Of a DNA stretch of 64,000 bases, positions 47,201-59,500 are shown one piece after another. The position numbers and the translations under genes were made by a program. Numbering within the stretch: the first letter of the stretch is position 1; each line of letters starts with the position of its first letter. The stretch lies in NCBI GenBank assembly GCA_013076295.1, contig RQOL01000024.1:4107158-4171157 (forward strand), written 5' to 3'. The notes beneath the pieces were generated by a model. It did not search any database and was not told the origin of the DNA. It saw only the letters and a list, made by a program, of their open reading frames with translations. This DNA comes from Sanderia malayensis. Lineage: Eukaryota; Cnidaria; Scyphozoa; Semaeostomeae; Pelagiidae.

Positions 47201-50200
47201 CCAGAGTATCCATGGGAGGGATACAAATTTTACCCACAGTTTGGCAGCTTCCAGAGCTGCAATCAACACCCGTTTCCAGTTCTCCAAAGGCAACCCATTT
47301 TGTAACTGAACTAGTGGCTTTGGCTTTCGTGGGCTTTGCAACTGCCCCTTCACTTTTATAGCACTTGTACTTGTTGACATTTGCAGCAGCCTTGAAACTG
47401 GCAGACAAGAGTGACTTGCTGTCATTACGCCTTTGGGTTAATGCAACAAATCCGTGGCCTTGTTGGATATTGCCATGCAGTTTCACTGATCCATGTTCCC
47501 ATTTTCCATCGACTACATCTCTTGCCCAGCTTATGTTGTTACCATTAGAAATGTGCACGTCTGGTACATGCTTGCCATCCAGAAACAAGTGTCCTCTGAG
47601 AAGAGACATCTTTTTCGGCATTGAATAGCAAGAGAGATTTTGTTCACCAACATCATAATTCAGATTTAGGTGAGGCAAATTGATATCCTTCAGCGATTTC
47701 TTTACTTGGGCGATGTTTTCTTTAGCCAAGCTATTAGCCAAATGTTTCTGAGTAATTGACTTCATTGCTTTGGCGGCTCCACCTCCAAGAACTTTCTCCA
47801 AGATCGGTTCCAGACTATCCAACTTTTTTTGCAGGCTGATCTTTTCGGCCGTTGAAAGATTATTCATTCCCTCAACAATGTTTTGTGAGGTTATCTCTGG
47901 GTAATTCAGGCAAACCAAATAGCCATTAGCGTGATACGATCGAGGACCTTCACGGAGGTGAACACCATGAACTTTGGTACCAGCTGGATATTCTTTCAAA
48001 TGAATTGATTCAATTTCAACCCATTCATAATCAATTTGGCCATTTTTGACATCCTTTATTCTTCGAACAAAGTCCCCTTCGGTAAGTTGACCAGCATCCA
48101 ACCAAGAATTTTCATTGTTAGCCAAATGAGGATTTACAGCTCGCCAACCATCTTGTGTCCAAAATGGGTGACCAGATGTGAAAAATGGCTCACTGCCATT
48201 GATACCAAAAATAGCAGAGTTGTCAGCCAGTTCTTGCACAACTTTTTCGGATGAGACAATCCCAACACTTCCATTATTGCCAATGATCTTGGAATTCTCT
48301 TTCAAATCTTCAATAGCCACTGACTGAAAATCATTAAGGAGGACAGTAGTGCCACCTATGAAACAGCCAAATGGTTTATTGTGGTGTGATTTCTTAACAA
48401 TGTTGTCCACCTTACGTCCAGATATCAGTAGACCGTATTGCTTGGGGCCATTGCTTGAGTCCAGCCAGCTTCGAACGGCATCACCATAAGATATTTCTGT
48501 ATGATCTGTTGACATTGGGATTTCTCCAGGAAGAATGATAGGATCCGTTGTCACCCATGATTTTGTGTGAGATTTAAAGCAAGCTGCATGGATGAAGCTA
48601 GAGAACGGATGACTCAATAACCAACCTTTTACAAATAGTAAAAGGTTGTCTTTCTCCACAAAATCTTTCACTGGTTGCATCATTGCTGCACTACTTGCAC
48701 TGACCCACTTTTTCAATATTGCCTCGAATTGATGAGAGCCAAGCAATTTCAAGAAGTACAACTTCATTTTAACACACAATTCTTGCTCCATGGTTAGTTG
48801 CTTGATAAGTGTGCCACGAATGTAGGCTTCATCTTCTAAAATCTTTTCAAGTTTCTCCAGCCAACATTGTTTGCTATTCAAGTAAGTCTGGAAACCATGT
48901 TTTGTTTTAAGTACCTCCAACAGTAAGCTAGTGCCCAGTTCCTTACCTTTGATTGAACTCAGAAATTCTTCCATCTTTGTTTTAGCCATGTTTCCATTTG
49001 TTACCTTGTCAAAGTCGTATTTTGGAACCTAAAAATAAAATTCAATATTTGCAATTTAGACGTAGTGGATAATCTGTAAGTTTGTTTGCTAAACATGATA
49101 ACTCGATTGGTGACTGTTGTTCATCGTGATCTGGCCATTGGTTTGTGCAGCTATCTATACACTTTATATGCCAAAATGAAGGTTTTTTTTCAAAATATGG
49201 CCGAAATAAGTCTAGAAACGAATTGAAAGAACTGCTTTCAATGTTCAATGTTTTTCGTCCAAGGCTCGTCTGGAGTGCAAACCGATATTCTTTGTAAAAA
49301 ACCATTTATAAGAAACAGTGGGGCCATATTTTCGAAACTTAAGAAACTTTGGTTGGAAATTTCCTGTGACTATGTTGTTTAGCGTGTTTAGTTTAGTTTT
49401 TTGTTCTTTGGTTACATTATAAAAAAGATTTTAGTTGTTTGCGATGGAATCAGTATTCTTTTCGCTTCTCTGTCCAATTTAACAGGCAATTTTGTTGCAG
49501 CAAAATTGTTTCTTTTCCTTTCTTGATTTGCATCGAAACGAACAAAAAGTGTTTGGTAGATCTCTCATCACATTGAAAAATGTGCGACAATTTATGAGAG
49601 TCAAACCAATTTAAAAATGAATCTCAAACTCTACTCACGGTGGTAAGGTCGATGGAAGCAAGATCTGCTGCCAGCTCATTTCTTATAGATGTGTAGCCAT
49701 GTTCCCCAAAAAAAGCATTGGCTGGTGTCTTATTGAAGAACGTGGTTGAAATCCCATCTCCGGCTCTCTTCAGAGAATCCTCCAAAATCTTCTGCATTTC
49801 TCCATTTGGCAATGTAGTGTAAGAATCAGCAACATCAAGCAAAGATTGTACACTCTTGTAGTTTGAATAAGTTCTGCGATTAAATATACATCAAGATAGG
49901 GAAATTGGTTTTTTAGGTATAGAGAGGGAGTTTACTTCACAAATGATTGTCGAATGTTGAAATTCGTGTCCAAATAAAAGTTTTGGAAAGTATTTTTGGA
50001 AACAAAACTTGATGAGAACGATGACTGTTCTCGCACCAGGTTTCCATAGGGCGTGGTCTTGAGGGGGTCATCCTCTATTATCACCCAAATGGGCGTCCAA
50101 GCCCAAGTAAGATCACAGAATAAGCAGAGAAATATTGAAAAACTCATCACTTTGTTTCACAAGCGCCGACAAATTATAACGCCACCTTTTGTTATGGTAA

Positions 50201-50449
50201 AGAGGAAAGGGCATTAGTGTTCGAGAAAGGAATATAACGTGAAATTCTACTCAGAAACTATAATTATCTGCAGAATCTTGAATAATGATCAGGAGAAAAA
50301 TGCTTAGTAGGCACAGTAACACAATAGGCATAGAAGGTCTCATTGTTCCTTGTGAACAATTAAACTTACTTTTCAATGCGTATCTTGCGCTCGGAGGAAG
50401 TTGTTTGAAAATCGGCAATCTTGCCGAAATGTATCATTGGCCAATCCAT
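44229..50449 (-). CDS. Hint-domain multidomain protein, tandem copy B (1,442 aa from E1 ATG)
   Basis: Exons E1 50449-50370 (one codon longer than A: KIADFQTTSSERK), E2 49873-49639, E3 49028-45515, E4 45239-45007 and E5 44495-44229 are in phase. The N-terminal half, including the Hint domain and single cysteine module, is nearly identical to A. The C-terminal third of E3 differs strongly from A and matches C (EMTSYFNGSKDEEEDI, IEELNIGTSETNDEIA, KSGTAWDRLLESVADW). E4 reads VDEAGVDEAIAKATSAQLED then GLIAGVAGCVVVGFQIYRDF. E5 ends TWINDYKEENPDT. The E2-E3 intron is only 0.6 kb and unrelated in most of its length to the 1.6 kb introns of A and C. Its possible 5' exons at 52.2-52.85 kb are broken, so if those exons matter the copy may be expressed differently from A. 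Confidence 0.82.
47922..48365 (-). other. Hint domain of copy B
   Basis: It has the same key residues as copy A (GCFIGG nucleophile region, TSGH, YHANG). The few replacements, such as Asp to Glu and Val to Ala in the NENSWLDAGQL loop, lie outside the motif blocks. Confidence 0.75.
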
Positions 50450-52199
50450 CTAGAATAAAATAAAATTCAGTGGAAAATTACTTCGAATTAATGTTATCTC
50501 AAGAAATTGGGCGGTTAGCCTACCGGCCCGGATTGCTTGAGTATGAATAAGCTTTTACGGTCGCTTGTCCAGATTTGCCGTGCAAATTGTCCGGCCGGTA
50601 AACCTGGCAGTACTAACCGAATGGTCAAACTGCAAAATGATGAATGAAATAATAATGCAAATCAATAAACAATAAAAGAGGACAGGGAGGGTGGGAGGAA
50701 TTGAATTGAACGTGTGCGAAGCACACTCATAAAACAACAAGAGATATCCCTATCTTAAGATTTGCGCTAGATAGTGCAGATTATTGACTAGCAGAATGAG
50801 AGTGATCAGATGGTTGCTTAATGTTAAATTCGATGACATGCAGGGTTCGTATCAATATATATCCATGTGGGCCACCAACATGCCATATCTTCATTGTTTT
50901 TCCTTATTTTTGCCTCAATTCATTAGCAAGGGTAAATAAAGCTTGTTGTTTATTTAAAATATGGCAAAATTCATGAAAATTCATGAAAATTCATGAAGAT
51001 ATGGCATGTTTTTGTTCTCATATCTTTGTTATTAGGATGAATTTTAAAATTTAGACTGATGGAAATTTAGAAAAACTATTGCTCTTTTGAAAAACTTTTG
51101 TTGCGTTCTGTTACATTTCTGTGGAACTGTGAACGCATTCATATGCTAATTTCTGCGCATATATTTTCTCGGGTGTTTCGTCAAAACTCGCACAGATATT
51201 TCTGGCAACCCAAATCAGGATGCTTATTGTTATGGATGTCAAATGCAGCATGCTCATTGGCCGGGCTCTCTGCTCTCTTTTTTGACGTTGAAAACGTACT
51301 TTACATGACATCCGGTTGAGCGAATGCATTTTAATATTTGCATTGCTGCTTCGCAGCGCGCAAATCAATGATTAACACACCTATGGTCCATGCAATTTAA
51401 ATACCTCAAATCAAAGGAGAGGAGATGACAGACGTCGACTGACAACGATATTGGAGATGCCAACCCCATGGGTATACCACTGCAGGATCAGGGATACGAT
51501 TCTTATCAACCCGTCAGCACTTTGCTGTATGCAAATAACAAGGAATGGATGGTTTCTCTCGACATTAAATCTGCTTAAATTGAAATCTAACCAGCATTAA
51601 AATTTCATTATCTGTAAGTAAATTCTTTCATCGTACAATAAGATCTGTGCTAAACACAATAAACGGTCGCCCGGGGGAGAGGTATTGTTTTATTAGAGCC
51701 TGACTAGTGATAAATAGCTATCTACCAAATGACCCAGTTTAAAGAAATAACAACAGCACAGGATTTTTCAAGTAGTTGCTACCCCTTAAGCTAGTGTTAC
51801 ACGGAATATTTCTCTGACAAATTTTGTCGCAATGGCGTCGCAACACAAGTTGCTGACCAGTTGCTGGGCTCGGTGTAACTTTCCCTTTTTGTGTTTGCAA
51901 AGTATATATTCTCTGGGACTGTGCATTAAAAACTACCTGGAAATGAACAACCAAATCAGTTTTCCTGCCACCAAAAGGCCAGATTTGACATCCAGAAATG
52001 CCACTGCAGCCCTATAATCACCGACTTTTCGAGCTGGTAATAATGATTCTACTGAAATGATCAGCTTGACCAGGCTTGACATAAAATATAATATCACACT
52101 ACTTTTTCTCTGCATGCCTTTAAAATAATAATTGTCCAGCCTAAAAATTGATTGAACGAGTGGAATTACAGGTGGTACCTTTTCAGTCTTTATTGAATT

Positions 52200-52450
52200 T
52201 CACTCACTCCACTCTTGGTTAATCCTCTGCACGTCTGCTGGTAATTCCGTTTGCCTTTTCTCAGGAATAAATCCAAGCATAGACATAAGAGAAAACTGTT
52301 TTCTCTTATGTCTATGATCCAAGAGACTTCTTTTCGCAGCGCGGTGTGTTGGTCAAGCTTCAGCAGTCAATCAAAAGCATCAAGCAGGAACAACGAAAAA
52401 ACAAACAACTGACAGCATTGCTGTTTTCAACAATAGATGAGAAATATAGC
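52200..52450 (-). pseudogene. Broken paralogue of the 41.1 kb signal-peptide-like frame
   Basis: It is clearly homologous to 41.09-41.29 kb but opens MLSVVCFFVVPA and then hits a stop through small indels. It is further interrupted by the palindromic insertion at 52278-52316. It lies upstream of copy B as its counterpart lies upstream of copy A. Confidence 0.6.
52278..52316. mobile_element. 39-bp perfect palindrome flanked by 7-bp target duplication
   Basis: Nineteen-base arms (CATAGACATAAGAGAAAAC and its exact complement) surround a single T. ATCCAAG lies directly on both sides (52271-52277 and 52317-52323). The paralogous site at about 41.17 kb has one ATCCAAG and no palindrome, a clean empty site. 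It is too short to encode anything; it could be two abutted transposon ends or a fill-in product at a break. Confidence 0.8.
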
Positions 52451-52599
52451 AAGCAATGGGTGTAGAAATATTTTCCAGGAGGGGCTTAAATGATTAGGTC
52501 AGGGAATTACCATGTTGAGGTTTTCCCCTAAATGTTCGTGCTAGAATAAATAATATAATAAAATTAAAATTTTATGTGAAGCTGAAAATGAATTTTACT

Positions 52600-52843
52600 T
52601 GATGTAACCATTATATGTACTACAGACAATGCACAACACCCGTTCTTTTGCAAATATTGTTTTGCTTCTAATACAATATCATTCTCACAGATATTGAATT
52701 GTATTTTATCAAATTTTCTTTTTGTGATTTCTACCATATTAATTCTCCCTTCTCATTAATGCTCGTTCTTGCACTGAGCCCCCTCCCCCTCCTAACTCTA
52801 CGCCCACGAAGCAAGCGATATAATTCTTCCGCCAATCTGTCAT
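52600..52843 (-). pseudogene. Broken paralogue of the 41.6-41.85 kb candidate exon
   Basis: The acceptor and the start (LAEELYRLLRGRRVRRGRG, then ARTSINEKGEL) match the intact exon, but the frame shifts into a stop. Three of the cysteine positions are changed, and the donor has become AAGTAAAAT. A short CAGTA-ended MITE piece (about 52.86-52.93 kb, CGAGTTATCGGGATTCTACT) lies just upstream and is missing at 41.85 kb. Confidence 0.55.
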
Positions 52844-53279
52844 CTATTGAAAATAGGGGAATACAAAATGGTTCGAGATATCCAAGGTTCGAGTTACCGG
52901 GGGTTCGAGTTATCGGGATTCTACTGTAATTCAAATGAGCCATTTGCGCAAAATAATGAGATCATTCAGGAATTCTAGGAAAACATTACTACCAAAGCTG
53001 TAAAAGAGTATTTACTAAAAAACAAAGAAGTAAATGAAATACATTCAATTTATTCTGATAGGCGAAATTGTTCAGGCTGAAGAGTTTGCCACTTTCTATG
53101 CAGATAACAAGGGGCGTATATATTTTCAGTACTAGAGTCTGCCCAAAATTTCCATTTTCCATAAAATTTCCGCAAAATTTAATGAATAAATATTTTAGTA
53201 AAAACATGCAAGCGTAAAAACATTTCGTAAAAACATGCTATTTTTTTCGAGAAAAAAAGTATACTGTAAATACTCATAT

Positions 53280-55620
53280 ATACTCATATATTGAAGTTCA
53301 AACTGATCTAAATATACCTCTGCACAATCAGAAACTCTTGCCATCTCTAACCGCCTTCAGAGCTTTAAACTTCTCTCAAGAAAACATAGACTGGGAAGGA
53401 TTAAGTGAGTACTTAAAGAATATAGAGTGGAAGAATGAAATGAGGAAATGCAACACAAACGAAGTATTAGACCGATTCTATTCAATTACATTTGAAGCTG
53501 CTGAAAAGTTTGTTCCCTAAAAATCTTCGTCAAATGATTCCACCAACAGAATACTCAAGTCCAAAAAGAACCTCTTAAGAAAACGTCGTCGAATAAACAA
53601 GAGGCTGGGTAGAACCAAATCTCAAAATTCAATGGATAAACTATTTAAACAACTAATTGAAATCGAAAAGTTTTTTCAAAAATCATACGAAAGATCAGAA
53701 GATTATGCGGAAAAGAAAGCATTGGATGATATCAAAATTTTTCTTCGCTTATGCGAAGAAGAAATCAAAGACCAAAACAAAAGTTGGTCCTTTGAATAAT
53801 GGACAAACCCTCACAAACCACAGTAAAGAAAAGGCTGAACTTCTTTCTTCGCAATACAAAAACGTTTTTAGTACGCCCAAACCATATGATAGCTACACTC
53901 CAAGGAAACATACAAACATCACTGATCTTGAGTTCACAGCAAATGATGTAGAAGCTGCCATTGATGAACTGGAAAATTCTTCAGCTCCTGAACCAGATGG
54001 CTTTCTTGCCATTTTTCTCAAGAACTGCAAAGAGGCTCTAGCAGAACCACTTCATCTATTTTGGAACTTATGTCTGCAAAATGGTGTAATACCGTAAAAG
54101 CTTAAACATGCGGTAATAACACCCATTACACAAAGCTGGATCTCGCTCATTACCAGCAAACTACAGACCTGTTGCTTTGACATCTCATTTAATTAAGATC
54201 TTTGAGAAAATAGTACGAAATCATCTGACATCATATCTAGATGAAAACAAGTTGTTCAATAGCAATCAACATGGGTTTCGATCAGGTCACTCCTGTCTCA
54301 GTCAACTTTTAGAGCACTATGACTCCATTTTAAAACACTTGCTGAATGGAGAAAATGTAGCTAGATGTAATTTATTTAGACTTCGCAAAAGCCTTCGACA
54401 AGGTTGACTTTGGCATCGCTCTCACTAAAGCTCATCAGCTTGGAATAGGAGGTAACACAATGAGCTTTCTTCGTGCTTTCTTAAGCCAAAGGACACAATC
54501 AGTAGTGGTCGATGGTGTATCCTTCAATCCATGTTCAGTCCTATCAGGAGTCCCACAAGGAAGTGTGCTTGGTCCACTCATCTTCTTGATACACATATCA
54601 GACATTGACAAATACCTAAATAAAAGTGTAGCAAGATCCTTTGCTGATGATACTAGGTGCACAAGAAATGTTAAAAATGTTCAGGATGTTAGTGATCACC
54701 AGAAAGAAACCAATACAATATATGACTGGGCAGCAGAATCAAATACGGATTTAAATGACACCAAATTTGAGGTATTGCGTTATGGTAATGATCATACACT
54801 GAAACTCTGTACGTCATACATCACTCCAAATGGCCAAGTTATTGCCCAGAAGAAAAATCTAAGAGATCTTGGTGTCACAATGTCTGATAACTGTTCATTT
54901 GACACACAAATCGCCAAGTCCATTGAAAAATGCAAGAAAATTATATCCTGGGTACTGCGTATATTTAAGACAAGAAAAAAGACCATATGCTACTCTTCTG
55001 GAAAATTTATCTCGTTCCTTTAATTGAGTATTGTAGCGTATTGTGGTCACCGTCAAATGCTTCATTGATCCAAAAACTAGATGCCGTTCAGTGGTTGTTC
55101 ATACGAAAGATCAAATTAGAGTCAAAAGTAAACTACTGGGAAGCCTCGAAGCACTGCAAGATCTACTCTCCTCAACGTAGACGTGAACGATACAGGATCA
55201 TCTATGTTTGGAAGATTCTGGAAGGGCTTGTGCCAAATGTCAATGACAGCATTAGATCAAACAATCATATTCGTCATGGTAGAAAGTGCATTATCAACCG
55301 AATCAATGGTAATCAAAGAAAGATTCAATCTATAGCAGAAAACAGTTTCTGTGTGAATGGCCCTAGGCTATTTAACATACTACCAAGACATATCAGAGAC
55401 ATAACTGATACTTCACTCCTCGCGTTCAAAAAGGCTCTAGATGACTTTCTGAAATTGATCCCAGATGAGCCTGAACTGGTGGGTTACACCGCAATGAGAA
55501 GAGCTGATAGCAACTCACTGGTAGATATGATCCAACATATCAGAAGGGATTGACACTAGACTGTTAATCCTTAGGTTTTTTCAACCTTTAATCATGTAAT
55601 AATAATAAAAATAGTAAATC
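53280..55620 (+). mobile_element. Dead LINE (CR1/Jockey-like), endonuclease part missing
   Basis: Plus-strand pieces in changing frames read in order: linker (DWEGLSEYLKNIEWKNEMRK), RT start (NDVEAAIDELENSSAPEPDG, normally APGPDG), DENKLFNSNQHGFRSGHSCL, then the catalytic part GVPQGSVLGPLIFLIHISDI..ARSFADDTR with the F-A-D-D core, and the thumb/C-terminus (IEYCSVLWSP, ENSFCVNGPRLFNILPRHIR) to a stop at 55553. At least four frameshifts or stops separate these blocks, and no apurinic endonuclease domain precedes them, so it is a 5'-truncated dead copy. It lies between Hint copies C and B and is absent from the paralogous spacer at 42.2-43.3 kb. Confidence 0.85.
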
Positions 55621-56515
55621 CGGTAGGGTTGTTTCTTGTTAGGTACGATTTCGTCGCGAGGTTGCCTCTACGTGTTCTGCATTGGATGGGATTAAGTTCC
55701 TGTCAGAAGCACATGCGCGTATGAGAAAAACCAAAAATAATCTTTTTAATATTGATGAAATACATACTTGAGAGAATAAATGTCAGCAAAGTCAATTTTA
55801 TTTAGCATTGAAGTACAGCGAAAAAATATAAAAAAGAACAAGCAACAAACTTCGTAGTATAATAAACATTCAAAAATGTGCGATAGGATCAATAAGAAGT
55901 CCAAATGCACGACAATAACGATCCTTTTTTTATTTATTTTTTCCAAAAAAATAACGGTACTGTGAAAAATAATAGCAAAAGGAAACCTTTGACTAGCAAA
56001 GAATCCCGTAAGTTACAAAAAATGAAACGTTACATAATTATTGAAATTGTTAATGTTAATAAAAGATATCTAAAAAATGACTGAAGTTTTCAGTTCTTTC
56101 ACAGTAAAAACCGCCACTAAGAAACCTAAGTTTTAAAATATTTGAAAAATTGTATAGAGTAACAAAAAATGACAACTTAAGGGACATAGTGTTCCATAAT
56201 TTCACAAAGTAACTCAAAACCATGTGACAAAATGGGAATATTTCTTTCAGTTGGACTTTGTAAATGGATATTCCAGACTTCTCTGGCCTAAAAGTATGCG
56301 ACTTGGTTGGGGGACGTTACAGCCGGGTAACATTTGTAAAGACTCGCAATCATTTTGTCTTTCTGAATTGGTCTTTTGTTATAACTGGGTTTAAATAATT
56401 TGACAGCTTCATCATAATTTCATAACGACTTAAAAGAAACAGAACAAGATAGGTATTCCTTTTCTTTTTAGTTTTTAGTGGCGGTTAATTGCTGTGAATA
56501 AATCTTGTCGCAAAT

Positions 56516-59500
56516 TTATGTTTCAGGATTTTCTTCCTTATAATCACTGATCCATGTATCTGATGGTGCCGTTAAGGCATCCACAAAGCTTCCTCCAACA
56601 CCGTCCACATAGATATCAACTTTGGTTGGCTTCGGCTTGGGTGGATCACGTGAAACAAATAGTGAAGCAATCGCAAGTGCAATACCAATAATGGCGCAAA
56701 CAACGCCAATGACTGGAATGCAAGCTGCTTCGACCATCAACCCAACAGCACCAGCAATGGTTGCTACACCTAATGTTACACCCTGCAAAGAGAAGTTATT
56801 AAAAGTCTCTTGCTTTGCATTGATTTATTGATAGGTGTAGTACTATTTATATCGGTAGTTTTTGAAGCATGCATTTTTGCGTGGCGCGACTGGGAACATG
56901 CATAACCTCGCCTTCGCTTGACACATACGCCCAAATTGGTTCTCAGTAACTGAATAATAGTGATCCTTCTGTTCTCTTCTTTTAAAACCACAAGGGTCAC
57001 TACTGTTCAGTACTGGTTTTCCCCTGTGGTAACATGCCGCTGCAACTTTACTTGCAATACTTCCTGAAATATTAATGGATTGAATACAGCATTGCACAAA
57101 TCAACTGACAGTGCGCAAATGGTGAAAATGTGTAGTAGTCAACACTGACAAATGTGTCAATAAAACCTTAAGCTCTAAGAAAAAGTTGCTGGCTTGGATA
57201 TAAATCATCTAGACAGGGATCATCGGCCCATTGAAAAGAGTAGGGAAATATTTTAAAGACCCAAATACAATTTGTGAACATGAAATTTTTGGTGATTCAC
57301 GATAATTTCACGAATCGCATGGCCTAGTGCCGGAAATGTTTCATTCGAATTTCTGCCCCATCAACGAGCGATGGTAAGGTAGTGCCTTACCAAGGCTACA
57401 ACAGGTGACGGTAGCATTTGCATTGGACACGGTACGACTACATGTCGCGGCCGCAAATAATTAAAAATACAATAAAGAAGTCAAAAATAATCTAACAATA
57501 TTCGTCATAGTCTGGGGAAAACTCCTGTATAATTATTTGTTCAACCAAGGCACAAAAACTTTATAAAAATTATGTGGTTAGAATTACCTGACAAATATCC
57601 AATGACTTTTGTGCCACTGAGGCATTAGTACTGAAATCTCTGTATATTTGAAACCCAACAACAACACAGCCGGCAACACCTGCAATTAGGCCAGTGACTT
57701 TGGCAAAGCTTTCAGTGACTGCAAACACCTTCTGCCATCCGGAGACCATTTCTGGAACATCCTCAAGTTGCGCAGATGTTGCTTTTGCAATGGCCTCGTC
57801 TACACCAGCTTCATCGACGACTAAAAAACAAAGTAACAATACTCTGTTTACATTTCTGAGCAATGTATTGTGCTAATAAACTGGCCCGTTTATTAGCACA
57901 AAACATTTAGACACAAAATTCTGAATTGGCTAGTCAGTTGATTTTACTCTCAGCATACCCCGCATAGCTTAGACAGAACAACACAGCTCAAAATAAAACA
58001 ATTGGGAAGAAAATAAAGCTACCTTCAATCTCCTCAACATTTTTGACTGTTGCATCTTGCACGTCATCGACTGTTGTTGACTGCATTCTTGCTTTGATTT
58101 TATTTTTTATTAAGTCGAAGCCAAGTTTGCCATTTTCACAACTAGTTTGATAATTCTCAATTATGTCAGGAACGCCAGCAATACTTCGTACCACAATATC
58201 CGTAGAGTCAGCAATTAGCTGAACCTTTTGCTCTGGGGTTAGTGTATCCCAGCTCATAAAGGTTTTTAATGTGACACATAGACTGCATACCCAAAGTGAT
58301 GTGCATATTGCCACAGAAAAAAACTTGAAAGTACCTGACCATCCTGGATTTGCTTTCCGCCAATCAGCGACACTCTCAAGAAGTCTATCCCATGCAGTAC
58401 CACTCTTGTTTACAAATAAGGTTACAACTTCGCTTATCGCAGTTCCAAAATGGGCAGCCATATCAGTTGCAATATCTTCATTAGTTTGACTTGTCGCTAT
58501 GTTCAACTCTTCCATTGCAGCCGTAAGTTCAGCATTAAGAGTCTTTGTAACTTCTGCTGTTGTGTCATCTCCGCCAGAAAGAATCTTGAGAATAAGCTGG
58601 TAGATGCTGTCTGTAAAAATTTCTTTAATGTCCTCTTCTTCGTCCTGACTACCATCGAAGTAACTAGTCATCTCATTTAATCTAGACATCAAAATCTTCC
58701 GGTAAAAGTCTGGGCCATAATCTTCGTCAGGAGCCAAACAAAGCAATACCATTGTTTGCTTCTGAATAATTGTCAAGGAATTAGAAGTTTCGTCACTAAT
58801 TGCCAAACCATTTAACACTGATGCCTCAGTCAGCTTTTCATAAAGTTTTTCGGCCCAGTAGGGACCACCCTCAGAAGAATCGACATATTTGGCAAGATCC
58901 GGGCACGACTTTATATAAGCAATGCGAGACACTGCATTGTTGCATTTGTTATAATCGCTGTCTGTACCAAGGCATCCTTCATCGCTGCCAGACCAGAAAT
59001 AAATCAATTTATTTCTCTGCTCATCAGTGATTTTCGTCTCATAAGTTGAACTCTCTGACAAAGCATACATCAAATTAGCATTTGCAAACCTATTTCCCAG
59101 GAAATCTTTATAAGTTGTAGCAACATTAACCATGTCTGCGTCAAGAATAGGCTTAGTAGAACCCATGATTTCTTCAAGCAGATCGCTGTCCATCACATAT
59201 TTCATTCCATCTTGCAGCAAACTGAACGTAAGTTCATGGGTTGATTGAGCATCGGGAGGTGTAATCATATATAGTTCATCAACATTTAATGTTGATTCAC
59301 TCATTTCTGCCACGGTTCCTGACATTGGTGTTGGCTGACTGTCTTCAGTCTGATCGTCTTCCTCTGCACCATCAACAGCGTCTTGTGACTGGCTTGGTTC
59401 TGACATGAGCAATGTTGGCTGCACTATCGCGTGAATGCTACTCTTTAAGCTGGCAATTTTGGCAGATTTCAGCAAAGATTCTGTATTGAGACTTTCCTCG

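Noticed and set aside
50960..51000. CRISPR-like short repeats (AAAATTCATGAA repeated)
   Set aside because: Three adjacent copies of about 11 bases without spacers are a minisatellite in a eukaryotic intergenic region.
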